Shown here: piece by piece, positions 1 through 10,367 of the stretch | Layout of the letters: the number at the start of each line of letters is the position of its first letter | Numbering within the stretch: position 1 is the stretch's first letter | Assembly (NCBI GenBank): GCA_036874045.1 | Contig: CM072339.1 | Location: forward strand, 15,755,501 to 15,819,500 | Direction of reading: 5' to 3' | DNA from: Cymodocea nodosa | Lineage: Eukaryota; Streptophyta; Magnoliopsida; Alismatales; Cymodoceaceae | DNA length: 64,000 nt | The notes under the pieces: generated by a model | Seen by the model: the letters and a program-made list of their open reading frames with translations, nothing else | Database searches by the model: none | What the model was told of the DNA's origin: nothing | Position numbers and translations under genes: made by a program

Positions 1-760
1 CAGATGTACTCCAAACAGCACCCACAAGGTCTGGAAAAGATGCCCTAACCGTCCTCCTACTAGCAACCACCAAGAGAGGAGAAGAGGTTGGCCGAACCTT
101 GTCTTCCACCTTGGAGCTCTATGAGAGGGGGGAGAACACCACCTTCCATAAGTTCTTGAGGGGGGGAGAGGAGCTGACGACTTTCAAGGGCTGGAATGGG
201 GGAAAGATCATCCAAGAGGAGGGATTTGTTGGCCTTGCCTCTCCTTTTATAGAGGTTCCAAGTGGTGGAACGTGATCTCCACCTTTGATCTTTAATCCAA
301 GGGCCAAGATTCCTCCTATCTTAATTTGCTTTATTTTTCTTATTCTTCAACCTATAAGACTCAAACAAATACATTAAAACACTCAAGAAATAAGATAAGA
401 TATATTCCTAAACATGGATACTTCAAAAGGGCCAAAAATCACATTTTTCATTGAATTCCAAAAATACCCATGTACTTATTTAAATAATTAATCCTAAGTG
501 CTAGAGTAAATTTAATCTACTTAATAAAATGCAATTGCATTGCCACCAAGATGTAAATGTGTTTTCATGAAATGCTAAATAACAAATAGAGTCTCATTTA
601 TGCATTACTTTCTTCATTTAAGCCTATAACTACATTATTTGCCCAGAATGCATTATAACTTAAATCTTCATTAAACACTTATGAGTATATGACTTTAAAT
701 ACCTAAAATGCATCACTTAACTATATAAAATATGCATAAATTATGACTCTACACATTTCA
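1..760 (-). repeat. LTR-like fragment with minus-strand promoter
   Basis: No coding sequence is recognised here. Read on the minus strand, a TATA-box-like CTATAAAAGG (252-243) is followed by about 240 bp of GC- and pyrimidine-rich leader, and the upstream side (300-760) is AT-rich. The same design recurs at 10,368-11,160 and 21,960-22,690, including a shared phrase 'atccaagggcc' beside the TATA. This suggests U3-R fragments of related LTRs in minus orientation. No TG/CA ends or target-site duplication were found, so the limits are approximate. Confidence 0.4.
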
Positions 761-761
761 C

Positions 762-1420
762 CTTTCGCTCATCTTTAGGAACATATCAAAACAAAAATAC
801 CAAAAACAGTTAATTATCTATGTTTACTTTTAGTATTAAAGTATTGTATTGTTTGTTTTGTATCATGATTAATGTTATCATTATCAGTACTATGAATGTT
901 TTATGTTTGTTTGATTCAGAAAAGAGAAAATAGTTTTATTCTTTACTGAAATTGATTCGTATAGAATACTAAAAATCTTAATGGTTTCTGTTTGAAATAT
1001 CTGAATGTTAGTGTTGCTTAATGACAAATCTCAGATTAACTAACATTAAAATTTTAATTGATGTTATTTACATTCTGTGGAACCACCCAACGAATGGCTG
1101 AATTCCTTCATGAATGTAGTACTTAACTGAAAAGGTAGGCTCGTGGAGTTAATTTAAGTCTATGAGGTTAGTCTGTTGAGTTAATGATAACTCCACGAAC
1201 TAAGTCTGTTGAGTTAACTGTAACTCAACGAAGTGCTTAACTGAATACCTATAAACTCCAATTTAAAAATAAAAATAGTACACAATTCTTACTCAATCTC
1301 TATGGGATCAACTTATACTTGCACACAAATACAATATACACTTGCAGTTAAAATACAAATTGGACTTAATATCTAGTTTGTGTGAAAAGTTGTTTGTTTA
1401 CTTCTAAAAGAATTTTTTAA
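762..1420 (+). repeat. Diverged LTR copy, gypsy-type
   Basis: This stretch aligns by eye over its whole length with 2,637-3,290. Shared features in order are 'acatttcacctttcg', the palindromes 'gttgagttaactgtaactc' near 1,207, a 'tgggatcaac' phrase (1,304) typical of Tat/Athila LTR U5 regions, and 'tacttgcacacaaatacaat'. Similarity stops after 'tttgtttacttctaaaag'. It is an older, truncated LTR copy or a duplicated LTR part lying upstream of the F-box element. Confidence 0.55.
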
Positions 1421-2636
1421 TACAAGTGTTTAGAATGAAAAAGTGCATATTATTAACGGTTAAATGATGGTTAATTGCATAATATTTAGCTTATCATATG
1501 AGAATTAAGCCATTATGTTATAATTACACTATTATATGCTTTAATTGAAGAATCTGCTTAATTTTGGGGAATTAATGTTAATTTAGTACATTTATGAACT
1601 GTCGATAAGTTGCAAGCTGTGAAATTCTTAAATATCCGAATTTTCTAATATTTCAGATAGTTATGTTTAAATTTCTGAACAGTTATGTTTAGAGAGAATA
1701 TTTTATTATTTCCAGATGTACACGTGTCGAAACCAGAATGAATGTCTTAAGTAAATTTTCGGTGAGTTAGCTGTAACTATCTGAAAATGCATCTGAGCAT
1801 CGGATAGTTATATCTGTAACTCTCCGAAATGTTATTTTATGTTTAAACTGTTGCTAACACGTGTCGAGATCTGGTAGATTTACTTAAGTTATAACTCGTT
1901 AAGTTAGCATAACTATACGCGTTGAGTTATGTGAATATACACTAAGGTAACGCATTAGGTTAGCGGCTTATTTCTTTATTGCATGTATTTTATAGTTATT
2001 TTCTAAAATGCCACTATAGCGGTTGTAGGAATAGATAGTTGGAAGGAAAAACCATGTTTGCACGTATCATGTAGGAATTCAATCGCGCACGGAGAAGGAA
2101 GCATCGTCATTGATCTGAAGGAAGGAAATCCAACCGTTCATTCAAGTAGAAGTAGTTACTACTGAAGAAATATAAAAGAAAAGAAGAAAAAAAGAAGAAA
2201 GTGTGATCGATGGACGGCCAATGTATACAGAGGAGGAGCACCGAGCTTTCTACAGACAGTATCGGCGATTCTCCGAAGTATCACACCAACCATCGTTATC
2301 ACCACCATAATCACCAATCATCGAAGGTCTATGAGGATACTTGCCTGATGTCGGGTCGATTCTGAGCCAAACATATTGCCTGACAACCAGTGTGAGGAGT
2401 GATCGCGTCGCGGGAAGAGAAGACATTTTCACCAAGCGCTAACTCATATTTCAGGAGATCGTAAAGCTTTTAGCCTTGGCTTTGGGTTGATGCCTGTATG
2501 CTGAAGAGGAGATCATCTTGCAATTATGGACTCGCGATTCTATAGGGAGAGGAGACAAAATTGTAAGTGGTTTAATTTTTAGTGGTGTAATCGCGTTGCA
2601 AGTAGTGTCGGAAGTATTTACTGTCAAGTGAGATTA
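1421..2636 (+). repeat. Putative U3/R region of the gypsy-type LTR
   Basis: No convincing gene is present. Positions 1,725-1,960 hold hairpin-forming words (CGGATAGTTA ... TAACTCTCCG), two ACACGTGTCGA motifs and CTTAAG. These are the same words found in the SIRE-like LTRs at 35.4-36.6 kb and 42.4-43.6 kb. A TATA-like TATAAAAG sits at 2,171-2,178, followed by a purine-rich leader. The placement suggests U3 with a promoter upstream of R/U5 (2,637-3,370). The left border of the LTR cannot be fixed. Confidence 0.4.
2171..2178 (+). promoter_or_regulatory. TATA-like box of LTR
   Basis: TATAAAAG in an AT-poor neighbourhood, about 1.2 kb upstream of the primer-binding site and 210 bp downstream of the hairpin cluster. 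It fits the promoter of the retroelement that carries gag and the F-box gene. It is inferred from position and sequence only. Confidence 0.35.
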
Positions 2637-3370
2637 CATTTCACCTTTCGCCCATTTCCATGTTCACATCAAAACAAAAATACCAAAAACAATTTATCTT
2701 TGTTTGTATGTTGTATTTGAGTGTTGTATTGTTTGTGTTGTATCGTGATTAATATTATCTGTATCAGTTTTATGATTGTTTTATGTTAGTTTTAATTTTA
2801 CAGTTTACTGAAATTGGTTCGTACAAAAAAACTTAAAGATTTTAATGGTGACTGTTTGAATCATCTGAATGTTAGTATTGCTTAATGATAAATCCAATGT
2901 TAACTAGCATTAAAAAGCTTAATTGATGTTATTTACAATTTGTGGAATCACCCAATGGCTGACCGAATTCCTCTATAAATAGTAGTATTATAAAGAAGAG
3001 ACAAGCTCGTGGAGTTAACTTAAGTCCACGAGGATAGTCCGTTGAGTTAGCCATAACTCAACGAACTTAGTCTGTTGAGTTAACTGTAACTCAACGGAGT
3101 GCTTATTGAATATAAATTTGAATTGCTCACAATCAAACATTTCTTAAATTCGTCAGCAATTCCCTGTGGGATCGACATGTACTTGCACACTAATACAATA
3201 GACACTGTGCACTTGCAGTTAAAGTACAAATTGGAATTAATATCTAAATTGTATTAAAGGTTGTTTGTTTACTTCTAAAAGAAAGAATAGGCGTAAAGAT
3301 AAATTAACTAAGTAAAAATAGAAGTAACAAATCCAAGTTTTTCTAGTGTAGTGCTGGGAAAACCCAAACA
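2637..3370 (+). repeat. 5' LTR (R/U5 part) of F-box retroelement
   Basis: The segment contains the U5-type phrase 'tccctgtgggatcgac' (3,161-3,176), characteristic of Tat/Athila LTRs, and ends in CCCAAACA seven bases before a primer-binding site. Its last 193 bp (3,178-3,370) recur at 8,151-8,343 with only about six differences (roughly 97% identity), as expected for an LTR pair. The preceding 540 bp match 762-1,310 but are not found beside the 3' copy, so the 3' LTR is truncated or chimeric. Palindromic GTTGAGTTA/TAACTCAAC hairpins occur at 3,004-3,100. Confidence 0.6.
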
Positions 3371-3377
3371 AGTTTTA

Positions 3378-3395
3378 TGACGCTGTTGCCGGGGA
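3378..3395 (+). other. Primer-binding site, tRNA-Asp type
   Basis: TGACGCTGTTGCCGGGGA differs by two bases from TGGCGCCGTTGCCGGGGA, the tRNA-Asp-complementary primer-binding site common in plant Tat/Athila/Ogre gypsy elements. It lies seven bases after the LTR end, fixing plus-strand orientation for the element. Confidence 0.7.
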
Positions 3396-3442
3396 ATTGA
3401 ATTGAATTGAGTCGAAGTGAATTGAATTGAATTGAATTGAGT
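3391..3442 (+). repeat. GAATT pentanucleotide microsatellite
   Basis: A run of (GAATT)n units, interrupted once by 'gagtcgaagt', directly overlaps and follows the primer-binding site. It is inside the untranslated leader of the retroelement. Confidence 0.85.
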
Positions 3443-4091
3443 TAAACATTAAAAGTATATATATAACAGAATAGAAAACTTACGCGAGTGAAACTTAGAA
3501 GTTGCCAAGTGTTAACTCAACGAAGTAAGTCCGTTGAGTTAACCGTAACTCCATGAGGTTAGTAATATAATATAAGGTCACTTCGTTGAGTTATCTATAA
3601 CTCAATGAAGTTAGTCCGTGGAGTTAGCAACAGTAACCAACGATGTTCCGTTGAGTAATCTGGAACTCAACGAGGTTAGTTCGTAGATTAAGCAGAACGG
3701 TTATTCTTTTAACCACAAACGAAACTTCGTCAGTTTAGCGGTTACCAAAATTTGAAATTAGTAGTAGTACATGTACCCATAAAAACAGGAACCACGATGC
3801 ACGTTGCAAGCCACGTTCTTGCAATAAGATTTATTCACTTTATGGATGCGTAGTATATATATGAAATAGAATGTTATTTACGAGTTACCAGCACTTTTAA
3901 AAGAAAGGAGAAAGCGTTGGAGGAACTGGAAGGAGAAGCAACTGATTCAACCTTCATCCGACAACAAATATTTATAGAATGGAAAGCTTCAGACTGGTAT
4001 GTAATTAATCTTCTGCTATTTATTTATGAGCACATGGACTCGTTCTCTAAGCACTAAACGATTAGTAAGAACACCTACCTAGGAATTTTCA
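3443..4091 (+). other. Retroelement leader with hairpin words
   Basis: The untranslated leader lies between the primer-binding site and gag. Positions 3,500-3,700 contain repeated CGTTGAGTTA ... TAACTCAACG inverted words that would form hairpins in the element RNA. The words match those in the U5 (3,004-3,100) and in the older LTR copy (1,140-1,235). No coding sequence is seen. Confidence 0.5.
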
Positions 4092-4181
4092 TTGCAGAGG
4101 AGTACTGAAAAATTTTCTGAACTGAACTTTAACGAAATTCTTTGGGGTGTAGCTAACCTTTCTTTAAAAGAGAACGTAGAG

Positions 4182-5144
4182 ATGGCTGCTCCAGTAGAAA
4201 AACCATTAGGAGATATTCTGTATCCTGAATTAATTGATGAACCTTCATGTATTCGATTGCCAAACTTTGAGGGAGATAGGCTTGAACTGAAATTTAATTA
4301 TATTAGTCAATTGCCACATTTTCATGGATTAGAAAGAGAGGATGCCTATTATTTCTTTAGAGAATTTAATGAAGTTTGTCAAATGATGAGAATGCTGAAC
4401 ATGAGTATAGATTCTATTAAACTTAGATATATCCCTTTTGCTTTAAAAGATACAGCTAAGAGATGATTATATACTCTGTCGCCTAATTCAATTTCTACAT
4501 GGACTGAATTTTGCTCTATTTTTCTGGAAAAATACTATCCAACACATCAAATGATTAAAAAGAAGAAAGAAATATTAATGTGTAGCCAAAAACAGGGTGA
4601 ATCATTTTGGAAATATTTTGAAAGATTTAAAGATTTACTGACACAATGTCCACATCATGCAATGAGTAAAGCACAATTAATAGGCATAATTTATGAAGGC
4701 ATAGATGTTTCAACGAAATCTTTATTAGAATCTACTTGTCAAAATGGATTTTTAAAATTATGTAGTGAAGAAGCATGGGCATATTTAGAAAATTTTGCAA
4801 AAAGAACTGCATAGTGGGAAAATTCGATTGAAGCTATTGTAGATAAAAAATTATTGCCAAGAAGAATGCATGAAATAGATTCCAATACTATGCTTGAGGT
4901 GAAATTAAATGAATTAACAAAGAAAATAGAAGAGTTATCATTAAATCAAAAGCTAGCAGAAAAGAATACAAACATAAATGACTTAGATATTATTTATGCT
5001 AGAAACCAGAGAGATTACTTGGGAAATTCTTATGATCCTAATTGGAGAAATCACCCGAATTTATCTTGGAGAAACAACAATTTCCAGGGAGGAGAAAATA
5101 TAAATGAGAAGAACATAAGTTATGAAGTATTAATTGAACAATGA
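4182..5144 (+). pseudogene. gag, Tat/Athila-type gypsy, with nonsense codons
   Basis: A single frame encodes a plant gypsy Gag: an entry segment 'PSCIRLPNFEGD', a Retrotrans_gag core with 'FHGLEREDAYYFFREF', 'PFALKDTAKR', 'ISTWTEF', 'KYYPTHQ', 'GESFWKYFERFKDLLTQCP', and a downstream 'DPNWRNHPNLSWRN' motif typical of Tat/Athila Gag. Three in-frame stops (4,464, 4,812, 5,142) break it and the frame continues to another stop near 5,254; no frameshift is needed. The start at 4,182 (MAAPVEKP) is preferred because an ATG fits the domain edge; the frame is open upstream to 4,092 without another obvious start. No zinc knuckle, protease, reverse transcriptase or integrase follows. The F-box frame begins instead. 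Confidence 0.85.
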
Positions 5145-5403
5145 GCTAGAATAGAGAAATTAGAAAAGATAATCCAACAAGTAAACAATCGTCTAGAATT
5201 TATATTTGAAAATGCTGCAAATCAAAATCAGAATAGAAATATATCACTTAGATAGAAGGAACCAATGGAAGTTAGACCTACTGAAGGATTGCCAATACAA
5301 GCTATACCTAATCCTGTCAATAGAATGGTTAATGAAATTGATACCTCTTCTAGGAGGGCAGCTGAATGAAGTAGCATATCTGAAGCAACTATCTAATCAA
5401 CAA

Positions 5404-6540
5404 ATGGAATTAATGCAATTACCGTTGGATGTACAAAGGGAAATACTAAGTAACTTGTCAGCTAAAGATCTGTGTAGGCTGTGTTGTGTATCAAAGGAAA
5501 TTAAAGATTGTATTGAAGAAAAATATTTTCAGGGACTACAAGCTGCAAAAATGACTAAGATTAGAGATGGATTCATATGGAGGTCATTTAATCGTAGTTC
5601 AAATACCCATGAATATCTGGCTATGGAAGAAACTACTAGAATTCCACTCAATGCATTAGAAAGAATAAGTCATATTATGGGGATTGATGAAGGATTAATC
5701 ATATACAAGACGAGACCAAGGTATGCAAGTTTATCATTACCTGATATTTTGATAAGAAATCCTATAACAAGAGAAGAATGGAATATAGGAATACCTAATA
5801 GATTTGAAGCACCAACTGTAAATTGTGGGTCAGCTTTAATATTTTCTGATAAAAATTCTGCAATTTCTGAAAAATTATATTATTGGAGACCTACAAGAAA
5901 TTGGGGTGAAGATTTACGCTTAAGTGTGTATAATTTTCTGAATAGATCTTGGAATGAAAACATTATAATATATCTAGGACAGAAATCATTAATTAACCAA
6001 ACACATGTTATACTTGATGATTATATCTATTTAGTCACGGAGATATCATTAACATATGGATTTGATTTATACATAGTGAGCATAGACAATTATGATGATT
6101 ATATAGAAATTTTACCTGTACCGAGTGAAATAGCTAAACCACCATCTGCAGAATTTAATGAAATTCAAATAGGAATGTGGTATAATGAAGAAGATGATCC
6201 TACTTTATGTCTGATAAGATGGTGGGATGAACTGATGAAATTTCAAATATGGATTATAGAAGACATGAATGAATGGAAGTGGGAAGAGTATATTGAAATA
6301 GATGTAGAAATAGAAATTGCTACATTACCCTGGAACCAAAAAGGATCCCTTTCTGCATTACATATCATTAATGGTAATACACTCGTATTTGGAATTTATA
6401 ATATATTGCATGTTTGCAAATTAAAAAGGATCAAGAACTGCATTAAAATAGAATTAATAGTAAGAAGAATTATGCCTAAAAAGTTTGCTTGGACTAATAC
6501 ATTTATTCCATTTGTTTCTACTTTTCAATCATGTTCTTAA
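5404..6540 (+). CDS. F-box protein captured by a retroelement
   Basis: An open frame of 378 codons from the ATG at 5,404 (the frame is open further upstream to 5,206 but overlaps degraded gag). Residues 5-40 form an F-box: LPLDVQREILSNL, then AKDLCRLCCVSKEIKDCI, matching the LP...EIL..L....L.R.RCVSK.W pattern that binds SKP1 in SCF ubiquitin ligases. The rest resembles the F-box-associated region of plant F-box proteins: 'GLIIY', 'ILIRNPITREEWNIGIPN', repeated tryptophan-rich segments, and the C-terminal 'FIPFVSTF'. It is in the same orientation as gag, lies between the LTR copies, and has no stop codon, unlike gag. It is either a host gene transduced by the element or a host gene in which LTR parts sit on both sides. 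Function and substrate are unknown. Confidence 0.75.
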   Translation: MELMQLPLDVQREILSNLSAKDLCRLCCVSKEIKDCIEEKYFQGLQAAKMTKIRDGFIWRSFNRSSNTHEYLAMEETTRIPLNALERISHIMGIDEGLIIYKTRPRYASLSLPDILIRNPITREEWNIGIPNRFEAPTVNCGSALIFSDKNSAISEKLYYWRPTRNWGEDLRLSVYNFLNRSWNENIIIYLGQKSLINQTHVILDDYIYLVTEISLTYGFDLYIVSIDNYDDYIEILPVPSEIAKPPSAEFNEIQIGMWYNEEDDPTLCLIRWWDELMKFQIWIIEDMNEWKWEEYIEIDVEIEIATLPWNQKGSLSALHIINGNTLVFGIYNILHVCKLKRIKNCIKIELIVRRIMPKKFAWTNTFIPFVSTFQSCS

Positions 6541-8150
6541 GCTGTGATTTTGTGTGTTTAACGTGTATATTCTGCATTTATTTTTAGAAAAAAAAAAAGG
6601 AAGTTTGAAGTTTTTCATGTTCATTTTATAAAAAAAAAACAAACAAAACAAAATATCAATCCAGTTTGTTGGTATCTGTTCTGGGAAACCAACTGGCTTA
6701 CTTGTGAGCCACCAAAGGCATAGAAGCCTGGGTTCCACACAAGACACTGATTTATTAATATCTGTTAAATGTTAATTTGTTTTATATTCTGTATTTATCT
6801 GGGAATGAAAACTTTTTCAGAATCAAAAATCGGAATATGTAGAAAGAGATACAAATGGAACAAGGTATGTAACCAATTACTTATCCTAAATTTTAAATCA
6901 AACAAAACTTTATTCATGCCTGCTACAATTACTGTACTTATTGTCAAATCTTTTACATTGAGGACAATGCAAAATGTAGGTATGGGGGGGAGGTAATTAA
7001 AGTAACAGCCATGTAAGTTTGTTAATTAAAGGAATTAAAATGGTACTGCAAAGTTTTGAAGAAATTGAAAATTTTTATGAACTTGCTGTAACTATCCGAT
7101 AATTGAGACTGTAAAATTTTTATAAACTGCTTGAATGTTATATTTAGAAGGCTATAGAAGATGCTATAGAATTTATTATTTATGTAAATCTAGATATAGT
7201 ACCTTATGATTTTTCTGAATTTCATGAGTTTAACAGTTTCACGATTTTAAAATAAAATCAAAATATTTAATGCTTAATCAGAAAATTATTTGAAGTCCTG
7301 AAGAAGCTGAGATGTGAATTCTAGATTAAATGAAACACATATGATGAAAGATACATTTACTTTGACTGATTGAACTTGTAGAATGATTTATGTGTAGATC
7401 TTATTAAACTACAAATAAAGTATGAGCTTATTGTTATGGATTCATATTTTTAGTAAATGATAGAAGTAGGATTATATGAGATTGGTGTTTTACTACATCT
7501 GTATTAATGAAATATGTGCATATACAGTATGTGATTAATGCTTTGTTTTGTGTGTGCATTTATTTTTAGAAAAAAAAAAAAAACTTTGAGAGTTTATTGA
7601 CTTGTTTGATCACGAGTCTTTTGTACTTGAGCAGATAGGTATGTAAGGATTGTTGACCTGAAAAAGGACTCTGAAAATCTGGCAACCTAAGATCTTGATC
7701 AGATCTGGGATTGTTGACTGAAAGCTCGTTACATGGGTCCATTAGAAAGCTCTTGTATGATTCAAGCTTGTCAAATTAACTTTTAAAGTACACAAAAAAA
7801 AAAAAAAACATATACTGTTCTGAAAAGATACAAGTGTTTTGTGAAATACAGATATCTTATGAATCGAGTATATTTTCTATTATCCAGAATTGCTGAAATA
7901 TGAATCTGAAATTGACTTTTGAAGTTGTTTAATGGAAATACAATTCTTTATTCTACTTGTCTTAATCAGATTGAATTGGATTGTACTTTGATTCGTATGT
8001 TGTTGAAATTTCTTCTAGAAAACTTATTGGAAAATTTAGGATTACAGATGATGAAAAGAAGAACAAACAATAATATAATTAACACCTATATGAAGATGAT
8101 ATACTTTGTATGTAATTTACATATATTCTAAATATCTTTGCAGGTTGACT
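6541..8150 (+). other. 3' region of F-box retroelement with polypurine tract
   Basis: No gene was recognised. A phrase ending in 'gaggacaatgcaaaatgtag' and then TATGGGGGGGAGG (6,981-6,993) matches the polypurine tract that precedes the 3' LTR in Tat/Athila elements. The words 'gcatttatttttagaaaaaa' occur twice (6,574 and 7,556), pointing to an internal duplication. The region contains several A-tracts. The interval between the polypurine tract and the recognisable 3' LTR copy (8,151) is about 1.15 kb and may be a rearranged U3. Confidence 0.5.
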
Positions 8151-8343
8151 TGTACTTGCACACTGATACAATAGACACTGTGCACTTGTAGTTAAAGTAC
8201 AAATTGGAATTAATATCTAAATTGTATTAAAGGTTGTTCGTTTACTTCTAAAAGAAAGAATAGGCGTAAAGATAAATTAACTAAGTAAAAATAGAAGTAA
8301 TAAATCCAAGTTTTTCTAGTGTAGTGCTAGGAAATCCCAAACA
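8151..8343 (+). repeat. 3' LTR copy (193 bp) of F-box retroelement
   Basis: Nearly identical to 3,178-3,370 (six substitutions by eye), beginning TGTACTTGCACAC and ending CCCAAACA. The sequence upstream of the copy differs from that upstream of the 5' copy, so this is a truncated or recombinant LTR. No clear 5-bp target duplication could be seen around the pair. Confidence 0.7.
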
Positions 8344-8729
8344 ACAAGCATAAAAACAAATCAAACAAGATTTTCACAGCAAACAATTATACTACTAATT
8401 CTACTACAAATCTAGCATACATGGACTTATAACCATACATCTATATCCATGTATGCCCTGATCTACTAAGTATAAGCAAGATACATTAAAATCCAAGTAA
8501 ATCAGGGAGTTAGAGTTGAGTAAAAAAATGTCTAAGCTATGTTAGAGTTAGAGGAACAAATAATGAATTGAATCAACATAAAGAAGCATAAAATCAAACA
8601 CATGAAATGCAAGATACTAAATCTAAACTTAACATTGAAGAGCATTGATAGAACAACTAGAATTCAACATTACAAGATAGGAAAACACATCGAAAATGTT
8701 GAATCAACATACAACAAACATATAACATC
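8344..8729 (-). repeat. LTR-like sequence interrupted by a solo LTR
   Basis: A non-coding AT-rich stretch. It was contiguous with 10,368 onward before the solo LTR at 8,735-10,362 inserted. Read on the minus strand it follows a TATA box at 10,538-10,525, so it may be the R/U5 part of a minus-oriented LTR. Confidence 0.3.
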
Positions 8730-8734
8730 AAAAC

Positions 8735-10362
8735 TATTAGGAAAGGTTTGTACTTAAGAGGGGAGTGAATTAAGTATATTACAAATTTCGTAGTATTTTT
8801 GATCCCTTTTTAATCTAGGTAATGCAGAAATAAAATAGAGATTAAAACACATAGACAATTTATAGTGGTTTCCCTCCACCTAGGTACGTCCACTTATTGA
8901 GTCCCTACTCAAGAATTCACTATCCTTAGGAGTTTTTGGTTCACTCAAAATCTAGTGTCTCCAACTTTACTCAAAGCTAAATCAACTTAACAAGGCACTG
9001 ATCCTTCGTCAAGTTCTCCTTCTAACTGTACGAACCCTCGTATAGTTACCATGCAACTAAACTAGCCTACGTATAGTTATCTGCACAACTTTACATGTTC
9101 CCTTAAAGTTCCTTTGAAACTCTTCTAAAAGAACACCTTTTAGAGTTTCTTCCACAACACCCTTTGTGGATAAGTTCTCTTTTTCAATTAAACGATGTAA
9201 TGCAAAAAGGAATTAATCATGAAAGCATAAACATAATATAGCTTCCCGCCTGTAGATATGGCAACACTTAAATCTTCATGTAATAGCTTTGTTGCTATGG
9301 AGTTCCCTTCTAATGACTTTCAGCTTTCGTTCTTCATGTATCTTCAAGTCTTCAGAAGTTTCTCTCTAGAGTTTTTGTTGAAAGGGAACTTGCTTTAATC
9401 ATCGATTTTACTTAATTTATATTTCATTGAGAAAATATAACTATCTACATATGATCTTACAACATGTTCTTTCTCTTTTAGATTTCCTACAACCACTTAC
9501 TACATGATCATCAAGAAATAATTGGTTTGTGGAGTTAGTGAAACTCAATTGACTTATTTCGCGGACTTAACTGTAACTCAATGGACTTATCTCGTGGACT
9601 TAACTTTACTCAATGGACTTACGTCGTGAGCTTAACTTTACTCAATTGACTTACTTCGTGGAGTTAACTTTACTTAACTGAAACCACGATCTTTAATCAT
9701 GACTTTGTCAAATCAATCTTTGATTGTCATCTATAAATACTTAACTGAGTCTTTAGTAATATGGTGGAACGTGTGTGAGTACGTGTGTACCACATGTCAT
9801 CTATAAAATAAATAAATAATCCTGCACCAAAACTTTGATTAAATATAAAAATATAACAATTAAATAAATTCATCAAAGTGCTAACATTACAACCCTTTGT
9901 AGAGTTATGCCCATAACTTTACAAGCTTATGTATAGCAGAACATTACGAACTTCTTTAAACTTATCTCCTTAACTTTACGAACTCTTACAAGCTGACACG
10001 TGTAAAGTAAAATTTTTTATCATTCTAAAAGCTACTTATACTAGACTTATAACTTTATGAATCCCTTAAGAGATAACATTACGAAGGTCCGTTAAGTTAT
10101 CCTTATAACTTTATGGATTGTATATATCATAAGTTTGCGAAAATCCGTAATGTTAAATTTATAACTTTACAAGGTTAAGACTTATAACTTATAATGGTAA
10201 CTTCATAACTCTATGACCATCCATCAATTTGTCATTATAACTATACGAGTTTTCGTAAAATTATATACTTAGATAAAATTCATCATTTAGCATACTTAAA
10301 ATATCATTTTGTCATTCATCAAAATATAACCATATTAATGGATAAGAACATTATCCCTAACA
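8735..10362 (-). repeat. Solo LTR, SIRE-like, TSD AAAAC
   Basis: A 1.63-kb LTR flanked by AAAAC at 8,730-8,734 and 10,363-10,367. On the minus strand it starts TGTTAGGGATAA and ends CCTAATA (TG end degraded). Its order matches the SIRE-like LTRs further on: an opening with 'gaggggagtgaatt', a 'ttcactc' spacer block, and an array of short inverted words (here TTAACTTTACTCAATGGAC and TATAACTTTACGA types, 9,520-10,270). There is no internal region attached, so it is a solo LTR formed by LTR-LTR recombination. Confidence 0.7.
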
Positions 10363-10367
10363 AAAAC

